Assembly (NCBI GenBank): GCA_001599975.1
Contig: BCIO01000005.1
Coordinates: 1,674,001-1,738,000 of the forward strand
DNA: 64,000 nt
Direction: 5' to 3'
Origin: Cystobasidiopsis lactophilus
Lineage: Eukaryota > Basidiomycota > Agaricostilbomycetes > Agaricostilbales > Chionosphaeraceae
Below the pieces are notes generated by a model. It was not told the origin of the DNA and made no database searches. It saw only the letters and a list, made by a program, of their open reading frames with translations. Position numbers and translations under genes: made by a program. Shown in pieces: positions 24,740 through 36,145 of this stretch (position 1 is the first letter of the stretch; every line of letters starts with the position of its first letter).

Positions 24740-25465
24740 TTAATAAGAATAGGCCGAGTTCTTCTTTCCAGTGAAGCCTGGGTGTTGACGAAGTCAGGGA
24801 TAAGCTTATGCGAGAATGAAAACAGTCCTCACTCCATTCAACGTGGATCACATCATTCTTGTTGGAGGTCGAGTAGCCAGCCAAGCCGGCGAAAGCAGCG
24901 CGAGTCAGATCAATCGATCCAGGGGATTTGACCCAAGAATCATCGAAACCTGAACGTCTTGAAGTCAGACGGCTTCATCCCAGCAGATAAGGCTGGGAAG
25001 ACTGACCATCGACAATGTAAATATATTCTGTGGCTCCAGTGGCTCTGCATCAAAATTTCGGTCAGACAGGGTGAAAAAAGCGATGCAAGTTAACGAACGG
25101 ATTGTAAGCCTTCGCCTCGAGGCCGCAGAAGGCTTTCTTTGCCGCCTCAGATCCGCCGGCGGCTTTGACTGTAACCTTCATCAGCAAGTGCGGCAGACAC
25201 AGAAGAGGCAGCCTACTCATAGTGCCAACGCTGGGAGCAAAGCCCTTCCAGCCGTCCTGGTAGTTCAGGCCACCTTCAAGCGCATGTTAATATTTGCGTA
25301 GCAGCTGGCGAAAGCGAGCGTGGACTTACACCAAGAATGCCCATTGGTAGAATCGGACCCTGCATTGGTGTAGAACCAAGAGCCAATGCCGGAGTTGGAG
25401 CCACCGAACGCCGGGGCAGCGAGGGCAGAGCCGACGAGGGAGAGGAGGGGAAGGAAGAAGAGCAT
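24740..25465 (-). CDS. Secreted RlpA-like double-psi beta-barrel protein
   Basis: The signal peptide MLFFLPLLSLVGSALAAPAF is followed by GIGSWFYTNAGSDSTNGHSW, CGLNYQDGWKGF, a Cys-containing KAFCGLEAKAYNP, EYIYIVDGF and the barrel end SPGSIDLTRAAFAGLAG, finishing HVEWSFTGKKNSAYSY. This is the barwin/expansin-like fold of small fungal secreted proteins. The precise donor GTAAGT after TGGT restores the Cys codon. The mature protein is short, roughly 135 residues, and has two Cys in the reconstructed sequence. Such proteins often act on or bind cell walls, or act as effectors; which applies here is unknown. Confidence 0.75.
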
Positions 25466-26239
25466 GCTTGAGGAAGGGAGCAGGAAGTTGTGCAGAACGG
25501 AGCAAGAAGTTTTGCACCCTTTTATAGCCAGCAAACTCGCCAAGGTTATCGGAGCAGATCTCTTTCGGCCGGCAGCACCCTGAAAACGAAAAGAGGGCGC
25601 GAGGTGCTCAGAGAGCCGGCGCGAGGAGGCGCGCCTTCGTGCTCTCAGACAACCCTCTAGACCCTTGAAAAAGCGCTTGAAGACCTTGCCGGGAGGGAGA
25701 ACAGGGCCATCGAGGTGGCAAAGAGGGCGGTCGTCAAAAATCCATGGCCTCGGTCGCAAAGAGGGCAGCGAGCAAACTCATGGCGGACACAAAAACCCTC
25801 TTCCGGAAGCAAGCACACATCCAAGGAGGTGAGACAAGAGCCTGCATGGACACAAAGCTTCAATCCACTGGGCACCAGCAACCGGCGAGAACGTCAGCAG
25901 CCAGCCCATTCTCGAGACACAAGATGCGAGGACTGGCCCAGGTAGCACCATCAAGCCATAGAGCGTATTTCATAGGGCTTGCCAATGCGACCAAGTCGTG
26001 GTGACTGAAAGAGAGCAGCTTGCACCGAAGAGGCCACCTGCCGCCACCTCTCATTTGCTGCCTGCTTTTCTTTGCTCGCTAGCCTGTTACGTTTCTACTT
26101 CAAGAATCGATGGAGATCGTAAAAGACGGCGTGTCAGTGCCCAGTAGTCCCTTCTGCAAGTGAATGCTTCTCTGCTTTGTCATGGCCCTTGCTTCAGACC
26201 GCCGGCCCCTCTTTCTGTCCCTTCCAACCAAGTCCCAAG
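25466..26239. promoter_or_regulatory. Divergent region between secreted-protein and methyltransferase genes
   Basis: About 770 bp between opposing start codons, presumably holding both promoters. Open frames on both strands (for example 25657-25881 and 25744-26004) lack domains and splice continuations. I see no other gene. Confidence 0.4.
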
Positions 26240-27321
26240 ATGGCACAATCGCATCCTGGTTACCTGGTACGCGTTTGCACTCCAAAGTGACCTGGGCGCC
26301 CTCACAATGAAGCGCACAGATGAACACGCTCAAGCCCGAGGAAAGTCTCCGCCTCGACCGCCAGCACGAGGCTTGGACCTTGGCCATCAACGGCAAGCTG
26401 CACCCTGCACAGGCGGAAATGGACGAGGTCATGGATAAGGAGACTGCGCGAGTGCTTGACATTGGGGCTGGCACCGGAGTTTGGTTCGTCAACTCTTCAT
26501 TCTTGGGCACTCCGCGGCCAGCTGATCGCAGCCTGCAGGGCGCTGGCTTGTGCTGAGAACTATCCAAATGCGACTGTAGTCTGTCAGGACATTGTCCCTA
26601 CCCCTGCTCAACATCCCCATCTTTCGACGCTCGTGCACTCGGCCCTTGATCCTTTGCATGCTGACCTCGGGCCGAACGAAGTCTTTGATATCATCCACAT
26701 GCGATTCTTCAGCGGTGTGGTGAGCGCTCTTTGATGTCCTCTACTCCAAAGAACTGCGAGTTGAAGCGAGGGTGGCTCGTCAGATTCCGAACGTCTTTGA
26801 GATTGTGGAGAAATACTTGCCTTTACTGAAAAGCGGGGGCCTCTTTCTGCTTTGCGAGTCCAACATGCAGTCCTTGGCTGACACTGGAGGACCACTCGCC
26901 AAGACCTGGGTTGCGACCATCGGCAAGTTCGGTGCCGCCCTTGAAGCGGGAACCGCTTTGGCCAGCAAATGCCAATCCGCTCCCGACAAGCTCAGCAAGG
27001 TGGTCGCGTACGATGTCAAAGTGCCGGTCGGGTCTTGGCCAACAGGTGCGCTGCCTCAAATGCCGTCAGGACAGCGCGCATGCGATCTAATCGGTCCTCT
27101 TTTATCCTTCTTTCATAGACCCTAAAGAAGCTAAAATGGGCAAGCTGATGGAGCAAGTGCTTGATTCTGTGCTCGCCGACGGTTGGAAGGCAGCTGTGGC
27201 CGCTGGACTTCCTGGCGCCGAGCAATACGGCGAACTGGTCCAGGCCTGTCGCAAGGAGGTGTCTGATAGCCAACATGAGCTGGCTTGGACTGGTACCTAC
27301 GTACTGGCCCAGAAGATTTGA
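26240..27321 (+). CDS. SAM-dependent methyltransferase, LaeA/UMTA-like
   Basis: The first exon (MAQSHPGYL) splices to MNTLKPEESLRLDRQHEAW. SAM motif I is VLDIGAGTGVW, followed by ENYPNATVVCQDIVP, FDIIHMRFFSGV, LKSGGLFLLCESN and a helical C terminus ending WTGTYVLAQKI. The LDRQHEAW and VLDIGAGTG pattern is that of the LaeA/UMTA group of fungal methyltransferases, which include regulators and tailoring enzymes of secondary metabolism. No polyketide or peptide synthetase lies in the window. The intron leaving GGAGTTTG joins with GGCGCTG to restore W. Confidence 0.82.
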
Positions 27322-27653
27322 CTGCATTTGCATTGTTGCATTGGGTGGCGCTGCGCATGGCTTTCCCTTCCTGCCCCTCTTCACAACATGCTTGTTACAG
27401 AATCCTCTGTCTGTTGAGTGTCAGACGATTGGCGGTTGGTACAGACGGTCCTTGAATGCCGAACGGTCGTCGGGGTACCAAGTGGCGATGCTGGCGAAGG
27501 CGCTGCCCCTTGTCCGTCCTTGGCGTATGTACCTGACACTGTAGGCTCTGCAGGCATATCTGTTGGCCAAAAAGTTGCGTTTGTACTTCTTGCTCCTCTT
27601 CACCTCATTTGCCACTCTCGCAAAGCGATTCGCCACTCTTTGCCTCGTTTACA
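27322..27653. other. Intergenic region
   Basis: About 330 bp between the methyltransferase stop and the CFEM gene start, both on the plus strand. No gene recognised. Confidence 0.4.
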
Positions 27654-28391
27654 ATGCTGCTCTCTTCTCTGTTTTTCCTGGCTCCTCTGGCGCGTATCGT
27701 CGTCTGCGACACGCACCGAGAGGACTGGAGCAAGCGCGACATCGACTGGAGCAAAGAGATTGACGACACCTTGACCAAGGGATGTTCGAAGGACCAGGTG
27801 TCATGCTACTCGAAATACGCGTGAGGCTCACCTTCGCTCGCTTTGACCTTCCACTCAGAGAACGGTTTCCTTCAGTCTCGTCAACTGCGGCGCGAATGAC
27901 TTCCAATGCATGTGCTCGAACCTTGGCAAGGCAGTCCAATGCCTCGGCGTGAGCGCAGTGCCAAACCCCAATTACCCGCACCGAACTGACCACGGCAAAA
28001 GGACTGCAACAACGGTAACAATGCTTACATTGCGAGCCAGCAACAAGAGGTGGATTGTGGCGCGGCTAGCCTGTACGCTGGCTTTCCTGTGGCAACACCA
28101 ACGACCACTGAGCAGCCAGTTTCCACGTCCACCAGGCCCGGCTCATCCTCTTCGTCTACCACCTCACATGGCAGCTCTTCTTCGGATGACGGCGACGGCG
28201 ATGGCAATTTGCTCACTGTGCTCACTTCGACTTCCACCAAGACGGCCAAGCCCGGCTCCTCTTCGACCACATCCTCTACGAAGTCAACCTCAGATGACTC
28301 AAGCTCAGGCTCTTCTCGCTTGCTGGCGGGATCTTCCACGTCGGCTCTTGGGCTGGTATTCGCTGGAGTGGTCTTCGGCGGGCTGTTGTAA
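27654..28391 (+). CDS. CFEM-like secreted protein with predicted GPI anchor
   Basis: The signal peptide MLLSSLFFLAPLARIVVCD is followed by a domain with eight Cys: GCSKDQVSC, VNCGANDFQCMC, VQC, then DCNN and VDCGAA. The spacing, and the Asp just before the CxC, match the CFEM fold used for haem/iron capture or as an effector. A long Ser/Thr-rich stretch then leads to a terminal hydrophobic segment (SALGLVFAGVVFGGLL) with a small-residue site before it, as for GPI anchoring to wall or membrane. The two introns join in phase and complete the Cys set. Confidence 0.82.
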
Positions 28392-28541
28392 ACAAACGCG
28401 TCGCTTTGGTTCCCCAAAATGTGCCTAGCTCGCTGTGATTGGTTCTGAAATAGTACACACGCTCTGTACCAATCCAGAAGCGCCACGTTGGGGAAATTGA
28501 GCCATAGTGCAAGAAGACGGGTCCTTTGCAAACCGCCAAAA

Positions 28542-29874
28542 ATGAGTGCCGAAGCGACCTGCACGGCTCCGTAAGCTCGCCAGCACCTCGCTGCTTTGCC
28601 CAGGTCACTAAATATGCTTCCAGAGTGAATATAGCTGTCGTGAAGTACTGGGGAAAGCGCCAAACAGAGCTCATCCTGCCCACCAACTCGTCCTTGTCTG
28701 TAACCATCTCGCAAGACCACTTGGCGGCCAAGACGTCTGCCAAAGTCTCTGCCGATTACAAGGAGGACAGGCTATGGCTCAACGGCAAGGAGGAGCCCAT
28801 CGCCAAGGACGGGCGGATGGCAGCATGCTTGGGCGAGCTGCGTCGCGAGAGGGCCCTGCTTGAACAAAAGGACGCTTCATTGCCGGTGAGCTGCCTTTGC
28901 ATTCATCAGCTTCTACTGTTGTATCCTGATGATCCCGTCTCATGCACTCACAGCCCTTGTCAGCACAGCGCATCCACATTGTGTCGTTCAACAATTTTCC
29001 CACAGCAGCCGGCCTAGCGTCTTCCGCCGCTGGCTTCGCTGCACTAGTCTACACCGTCGCTACCCTCTTCCAGCTCAAGCTCAACCGCTCAGAACTGTCT
29101 AGAATAGCAAGACAGGGGAGTGGATCCGCCTGCAGGTCGCTGTTCGGCGGTTTTGTGGCTTGGGATATGGGCGTTAAGGAGGACGGATCCGACTCGCTCG
29201 CTGTCGAGGTCGCTCCTCAATCACACTGGCCCACCATGCAGGCCGTCATTTGCGTTGCCTCTGCGGCTAAGAAGGGCACGGCGTCAACAGCCGGCATGCA
29301 GCGCACCGTTGCCACCTCAGCCTTGCTCCAGCACCGCATTGCCAGCGTTGTGCCGGAGCGAATGGAGGCCATGTCCAAGGCTATTCTCGCCAAAGACTTC
29401 AACACGTTCGCCGAACTCACCATACGCGACTCGAACTCGTTCCACGCCGTCTGCCTCGACACCGACCCGCCCATCTTCTACCTGAACGACGTCTCAAAGG
29501 CCATCATCGCCCTCATCACCGAGCTCAACCGGGCCTCCATCGCTGCCGGCAAAGGCTACGTCGGCGCCTACACTTTCGACGCCGGCCCGAACGCCGTCAT
29601 CTACACCGAGGAGAAGAACGCCAAGACGGTGCTCCAGCTGGTGGCCAAGTACTTCCCGCAAGACTCGTTCAACGACCGTTTTGGCGTCTTCCGATCGGGC
29701 GCTATCCAGCCAGCGCTGCCGGCAGGTCTGGAGTTCAACGAAGGGGTCATCCAGCCGCACCCTGCTGGATCGGTCAAGGAGATCATTCACACCGCAGTGG
29801 GCGACGGGCCGAGGGTGCTGGACAACTCAGAGTCGCTCATTGGGGCGAACGGGCTTCCCAAGACTGTCGCATGA
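28542..29874 (+). CDS. Mevalonate diphosphate decarboxylase
   Basis: Makes isopentenyl diphosphate, the last mevalonate-pathway step feeding sterols. Visible blocks: [34 protein letters not shown] loop [49 protein letters not shown] and [13 protein letters not shown] short first exon ([10 protein letters not shown]) splices to VNIAV. Intron 2 joins ASLP to PLSAQRIHI. Length and motif order are complete. Confidence 0.95.
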
Positions 29875-29949
29875 GCGCGCCGTGGAGGGTCAAAAGTAGC
29901 ATTACATGGGGGCGGATTAGAATGGGGGGACATTAGCACTTGGAATCTC

Positions 29950-31955
29950 TTAATCATCAGCACACAAGAACGACCGATAAGTCTCGTTCTGTGTCTCTTC
30001 GACATAGGAGAATCCGAGGTTGGTGAGAAACTTGGTGAACTCGGCGTCGTCCGCTGGCGGAACTTGAATGCCAACCAACACCTTGCCCAAATCTGTTCGC
30101 CGAGTGTTCGACAGAATCAGAAATCGAGCACTGATGAGGCATAGGGACCGCAAACGAACCTCCACCGTGGTTGCGATAGTGAAAAAGGGACAAGTTCCAG
30201 TCGGACTGCATGCTGGTCAAGAACTTGCGCAAGGCGCCCGGCCGCTCTGGGAACTCGAACCGGACTATCCGTTCGTTCTCCACTTTGGCTCTCCCGCCGA
30301 CCAGGTGGCGGGCGTGATCCTTGGCCAGCTCGTCGTCGCTCAAGTCGCGCGCTTGCATGCCGTCCTCTTGCAGGTCTTGCATGAGCTTGGCCAGCTCCTG
30401 CTTGCGGAGTTCGGAAGGTGAGAGGGAGTCGGCGGTCTGAGGTGCGGCGCCGGGTGATGAGCCGGCGGAAAGGATGAAGGAGCAGATGATGTAGGCTTTC
30501 TTGTTGGAAGACGGGTTGTAGCGGTAGGAGAATTCGGTGACAGCTCTAGGGTGGATGCGAGTATGCAGTTTTGTAAAGCTGTGAGATGCGCAGCACGGTT
30601 AGATACAGAGCATCGAGGATTAGGGAGCGCCACTCACGAGCCCGGCTCCTCGGGTATCACGACGCTCAGCAGCGCCTCTCTCTTTTCGCCCAGCTCAGCA
30701 CGCTCGGCGACAAAGCGCAACCGGTCAAAGTTGATGTTGGCGCCAGAAGCCCAGGCGACGAACCGCTTCTTGGACCCTTGCAGGTGATTTTGCTGGATGT
30801 ACTTCTTCATGCCGGCCACTGCCTGAGCGCCAGCGGGTTCCACCACAGACCGGGTATCTGTAGACGAAGAGGATTTCTCGCTCAGGAACGGATGTTTCTA
30901 AGGAGGAGGTGCCGCCCACCTTCAAACACATCTTTGATGGCCGCACAGATCTCATCATTGGAAACCAGAATGATTTCGTCCACCAAGTCCCGGCACAGCC
31001 TGAACGTCTCCTCGCCCACCAACCGCACCGCCGTCCCCTCGCTGAAGAGCCCAACTTCCGGCAAAGTCACCCGCTTGCCCGCCTGGATGCTCTGGTACAT
31101 CGCGTTCCCATCGTAGGTCTCCACGCCGATGACCTTGACGTTCGGCGGCGCGATCTTTTTGATGTAAGCAGCCGACCCAGCCAGCAGGCCGCCGCCACCG
31201 ACGCAGAGGAAGACGGCATCGAGCTCGTCCGGGTTGGTCTGCCTGAGCACTTCGACGGCGGAGGTGCCTTGGCCGGCGATGATGTACGGGTCGTCGAACG
31301 GCGGGATGTTGGTCAGCCCGTGCACCTTTTCCAAGCGGGCGCACTCCTTCTTGGCCTCGTCAAAGTCGGAGCCGTGCAAGACCACTTTGGCTCCCATCCG
31401 CTCCACGTTGGCCCACTTGATCTGAGGCGTGGCCATAGGCATGACGATGGTGCAGGCCATCCCTAGCGCTCGCCCTGACATAGCTACGCCCTGAGCGTGG
31501 TTGCCTGTTCGCAGGAGCCTTTTGAGTCAACAAATTTTGTGGAGGGAGCGCTCGAACGAACCAGCCGAGCAAGCGACGACGCCTTTCCACTTGTCCTCGT
31601 CCTTCAAGTTGGCCATCAAGTTGTACGCGCCCCGGATCTTGAAGCTGAACACGGACTGGAGGTCCTCTCGCTTGAGCATGATCTGGCAGCCCGTCTTCTC
31701 TGACAGCTGGACCGCTTCCGTCAACGGCGAGGGCTGCAGGATGTCGTACACCCTCGAGGTGAGGATGAGCTTGACGTAGTCCGGCGTGCCATCGGGCAAG
31801 AGGCAATGCTTGGGCAGGCGAGAGTACAAATGGTAAGGGATGCTCTCGTCCCTCGACGGCGGCTCGGACGCGGCTGGCTGTAGTTTCTGGTTGGCCAGCA
31901 TGGCGTGCGCTACTACGCCGTTGGGTTTGGTGGTCGTGTGAGCCGGTTCGTCCAT
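29950..31955 (-). CDS. ILV1: Threonine deaminase (L-threonine dehydratase), biosynthetic
   Basis: PLP-dependent first enzyme of isoleucine synthesis, converting threonine to 2-oxobutanoate. Blocks: [26 protein letters not shown] with the PLP Lys, [56 protein letters not shown] and [14 protein letters not shown]. The C-terminal part has two ACT-like regulatory units ([18 protein letters not shown] and [13 protein letters not shown], then [14 protein letters not shown]). This points to isoleucine-inhibitable regulation by family precedent. The start at 31955 ([10 protein letters not shown]) shows no obvious targeting peptide, so a further 5' exon is possible. Confidence 0.93.
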
Positions 31956-32424
31956 GGCTCGGCCGCTTGGGTGCAAATCAATTCTGTTGCTCCAAGTCCA
32001 GCTCGCTCGGCTCACAAGTTTCCGCTGTTGTTACGTCAAATCTGCTGCGCTCTGGCTCTTGCCATGGTCCTTGTGATTCGTGTCTGATGGTTCCCAGGCG
32101 ACGTGGATGCTTCGCTACCCGCCAAATTTTGGCTGCCTCTTGCTGCTCCTCCGCCGTCGCTTTGCTGTCATCTGCGTTTGAGCTGTTTGGGCGTTCAATG
32201 CAAAACGTGGGAAGACGGTTGAAGAGCTGTATAAACAAGCGTCATAGGCGAGCTCTCGTGCTTGAGAACTCAAATTCAACACATTCCTGTCCTTCCACAG
32301 CATGACGCAAAGGCGTCGAACAGTCCATTCTTCTGTCGTTCTTCTTGTCTGCGTTCGACGACCAGAGTGCTCACCAGCCTGCCCACCAGCCCACCAGCGA
32401 CTTCGATAACGCCAGCAACTTAGA
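31956..32424. promoter_or_regulatory. Divergent region between ILV1 and the MARVEL gene
   Basis: About 470 bp between opposing starts. The minus frame continues open upstream of the ILV1 ATG without another ATG. No additional gene recognised. Confidence 0.4.
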
Positions 32425-33441
32425 ATGGGAAACGACGTTAGCTTCCACCCAATCCTCTGGGGCTTGGTCCTCCTCCTCGGCCTCGCTGAAGTGGGCTTGA
32501 CTGCTGACCTGGTCGCCAAGCTACACCGTCACTCTGCTCCGTTTTGGCCTGTAAGTCCTCTGCCTGTGCTCTGGGGCCACATCAGAGCTCATGCGGTGAA
32601 CAGAGCAATGAATTCAGGTCTGTCCTTGCTAGAGCACAGCGCTGTGGCAAAGCTGACGTGCGCCCAACAGGAACCGCACGTTCTATATGCTCTTCGTTGC
32701 TTGCTGGACGGCTCTGGGCGGCGTAGTCCACTGGCTCTTTGTGGGTGGCGACGTTTTACCAGCCTGGGATCACCATGTCCCTGATTCATGTTGATACGCC
32801 ACAGAACATGATGATGTGCGTCTCACCCCCTCCTCAAGTCATCAACAGACTGAAATGGGTCGTATGTCCGCAGCGGCTCGTTTTGGACTCTGCTGACATG
32901 GTGAGATCTGCCGGAGTCACTTGTCGGCGCGCTGTCCTGACTGCTTCGCTCGGTCTTCCACAGGGTCTTCTGGCTGGTCGCGGCCATCTTGTTCCAGTTC
33001 AGTGTCGCCCTCCCCACAGACTCAGGATTTCGTGTACTGAAGTTTGGGCACTTGGATACGAATAGCAACGTGAACCACATTGGCGACCTCCACTGCAGCG
33101 GCTCAGACTTTGATTCGCTCTGCCGGGTTCGAGTGGCTACTGAGGCCATCGCTTGGGTGCGTTGTGGATTCCCTATCTACCTTTTCAAGGTCAATGATTC
33201 ACGTTCCTCGACCACAGACCGAGATGGGCCTCTTAGTCTTGCTGTTCTTCGCCACCTTGTTGCACATCCACCGCCACCGAGCCGCTTACAATGGGTGGGT
33301 GCTCTTTGCCATATCAAATAAGCGCTCTTTGATAGAGCCGTTGCCCCCCACAGATACTACGGCGGCTTCCAGAGGGGCGTAAGCTCTGCCCTCTTTGCAG
33401 CCTTTGCTTTCGTCTCTAACTACTCTAAGCAGTACTACTGA
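32425..33441 (+). CDS. Four-helix MARVEL-like membrane protein with microexons
   Basis: Reconstructed exons give hydrophobic helices near the N terminus (PILWGLVLLLGLAEVGL), RTFYMLFVACWTALGGVV, WTLLTWVFWLVAAILFQF and MGLLVLLFFATLLHIH, with CRVRVATEAIAW before the last one. This is the MARVEL layout of fungal cortex/eisosome-type proteins. Two very short exons are needed: 32604-32617 (14 nt) and 32805-32815 (11 nt). Flanking introns 32551-32603, 32618-32670, 32741-32804 and 32816-32873 all close in phase. The tail ends YYGGFQRGYY. One later donor/acceptor pair (near 33035-33110) is less certain. Confidence 0.7.
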
Positions 33442-34592
33442 TTTCGCGTGGCTTTCTCGCCCACCAGCTCTTTTGCCACCTGGGGCTCTTTCGGCGTGCT
33501 GTGGATTTTGCTTTCTTCTTTCCGGGACAACCACGACCCTCGAAACCTGTATGATAGCTCACGATTTTGACGACCACCCTTTTCTTCAGACGACACCGCT
33601 TCTGTGCAACGAAACCTTTTCACGACTGGAAATAATGCCCTTGCCGCTATGGTCTTGCTTTCTTGCCTTGAGAGACTTCTGCACCTGGTAGCCGCGCGTT
33701 TGCTTGCTGCCTCTTCTGCCCCTCTTGCCTCAGCGCCTACAGCTTGACACGACGACAGCAGCCGTAAGACTCGAGCGCGAGCTTTGGCGCCGACTTTGAA
33801 GGCCAGGCTTGGTGGGCCGCTGAAAAGCTAAAACTTGCTCGCTTCGCGATCTGATTTCAGCTCTGGCCTTTAGTGCCGTTCTTCGATTGTGATCAGCTTG
33901 CAGAGAACGATCGCCCCATGCAGAGCGTTTCGATTGTGGCGTGAGTCGAGCCTCCCGCCCGCCCCCGCACCACGCTGGCTATCGTACTACTGGTCCTGAT
34001 CATGATTTCAAAGTGCAGTTTCACCATTCTTTTGCGAGAATCCAAGGGACGCTGTTCGGAAAGGGGGGAGGCTCCGACGCCGCGCCGCCAAGTTCCTTTC
34101 CTATCGGAGGCCGCTGCCTGTGTATGTACGTCTCTGCATTTCAGCATTGGCCGTGTGGTAATTCTTGGGCTAGCATGTGCGACTGAAGGCTCCGAGCGGA
34201 CTGGCCACGCCCTAAGAAATGTGGACAGGCCAGCCCCGACCTCTGGGCAGTGAAGATAAACGTCAGTTTGCGAGCACGCACTCTATCTCGATAAGAGGTG
34301 ATAGTCAGCCGCCTGCTGGATTGCAGAGCATTTGCCAGGTGGCCAAAACCAGTGGGTCCGGCACCGGCTGGGCGCTGCAGGTTGGATCCTCAGGGCAAGC
34401 GAGCGGAGACAATTTGTATTCAAGAGTCATATTTTTGAACGCTTTTAGGAGCCCACATTGCACAACGAACCAGCAGCGCCCACCGCCCTCCGATTGGACG
34501 TAGCGCGTCCCAAATAAAGTTTGGCGCATCTCCGCCCCAAGTCTGGGGTCGCTGCCCTCGAATTTGCTTCTTTGTTCAGGTCCAACCATCCC
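33442..34592. other. Long region without a recognised gene
   Basis: About 1.15 kb between two plus-strand genes. Scattered open frames have no domain. One short stretch near 33777-33835 reads as a plausible peptide in one frame but has no start or splice partners. It probably contains the 3' end of the MARVEL transcript and the promoter of the next gene. Confidence 0.35.
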
Positions 34593-35602
34593 ATGGCGAC
34601 TCCCGCTCCCATCCTGAAGCGCCAGAAGTCACCGCGAGTGTCGCTCAGGCTGGAGCAGGACCACAGCGACCCAGAGTCGGAGGAGGATCAGCCACGACAC
34701 CACTTCTTCAGCGCCGTCTCCTCCTCCCTCTCCGAAACGCTGCAGCAATCCATGCCGGACCATTTGTCTTGGTCGCCAGTGCAAGAGAGGAGCACGTTCG
34801 AGCTGCCGGACCTGCAGAAGCTCTCCCTCCAGGACCTGCAGCTCGGCGAGGACAACATGTTGGGGTTCGGCGGGAAGAACGGCAGCGCCCTCAAAGGCGT
34901 GGGCAGCCAGCAGCAGATTGTCTTCCACGACCACCACGAGGAGGCCGGCTTGGACACGCCCTCGCTCACGACCAGCAGCAGGTCGGCGTCCAACGACTCG
35001 CTCGCCTTCCAAAACCACCTCGCCGAGATGTACTCGGAGCACCCCGAGCACAACGCCTCCACCTCCACGCTCCAGTCCCCGCCCGCCCGCTCTGTCCCTC
35101 TCCCAGCAGCGCCGCTCCCCAGGTCGCTCCAGGACCCAACGCCGGCGCCGGCGGCCATCTCGTCCGCCACCAGCAGCACGATTGGCAGCGATGACGATCA
35201 AGAGCCCCGCATCCTCTCCTTCCCGCTCAAAGTCTGCGCTTTTGCTCTCGCCTTGCTACCCATACCCACGTCGTTCCTGACCGGCTCGTCCTCGAACCCA
35301 CCGCCACTACCGGTTGAGCACGCCACTGAGCCCAAAACTTGTCAGTCTCCACTTTGCTTGCCTATGGTTGGCCCCAAATCTTATCTAATCATGTGTCTGT
35401 ATCGATTGTAGACCTTCCGCGGCATCGGTCGTCGAGCTCCGTAGGCATCATCAGCCCCAAGCAATCCTCCGCCAACCTCCACTCCTTAACGAGCGCCTTC
35501 CCCAACAACAAGCCGACGCGCAAAGTTTGTTTCGATAGAGTCACGATCATCACCAGTCCACACGAGAGCGACCAGGAGCCATACTCCTCCGACGAAGAGT
35601 GA
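34593..35602 (+). CDS. Unknown protein with RVxF-type motif near the C terminus
   Basis: A long exon and a short last exon (intron about 35340-35411) encode roughly 310 residues. The N terminus is basic (KRQKSPRVSLRL), the middle is disordered and rich in Ser, Pro and His, and a mildly hydrophobic stretch (FALALLPIPTSFL) precedes the intron. The C terminus has RKVCFDRVTI, where KVCF fits the [RK]VxF docking motif of PP1-binding proteins, then an acidic tail ending PYSSDEE. I do not recognise a family; a PP1 regulatory role is only a suggestion from the motif. The in-phase join supports a real gene. Confidence 0.65.
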
Positions 35603-36145
35603 TCACCACTTCTTCTTTTTCGGCCCCTCGCTCTATGTACATCTTCCAGCACATCTTTCTCGCCTGTCGATAGATTCCAAGATATCTTTCTCAAGTGTTG
35701 CTTGTTTGGTGGGCGGGCGGGCAACCAGGGCAACATCCTACGCCTTCGAGCTGGCTCTCGGTTCCCTCCGCACCAACGCGGCACTTTCGGCCTTTCGAGG
35801 TTTCGGCGCCACTCGTTGTTCTCTCTCTCAGCCCCTCGGCACACTGTCAACATAGTGTCACATACGCTGTTCACTCTCATGGGGCTCTCTATGGTTTTCA
35901 TCTTTCTCTCAGAGGGCCAGGTGGCGCCCTACACTTTTGTCGTACTCTTTTTCTCCTCAGCATTGACGGCATTCTTCTCATGTACATAGAGCAGCTTCTC
36001 GCTTCCTTACGAAAATGTAGTTATAGATGGGGCTCAGCCATACACGCGTCGTCGTTTCCTTTGCAAGCAATTCTTGATCTTTCTCCCGCGGGAGCAACGT
36101 TTTTCCTTTTCGTCACAAGCCTAGAAGTACAATGAGAGAAGGAGT
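35603..36145. other. Convergent intergenic region
   Basis: About 540 bp between two converging stop codons, with presumed 3' UTRs of both genes. A plus-strand frame 35695-36135 is open but Ser/Leu-rich and featureless. Confidence 0.4.

Noticed and set aside
33777-33835. Peptide-like stretch after the MARVEL gene, as a possible extra exon
   Set aside because: No acceptor or donor joins it in phase to the MARVEL exons, which already reach a stop at 33439-33441.
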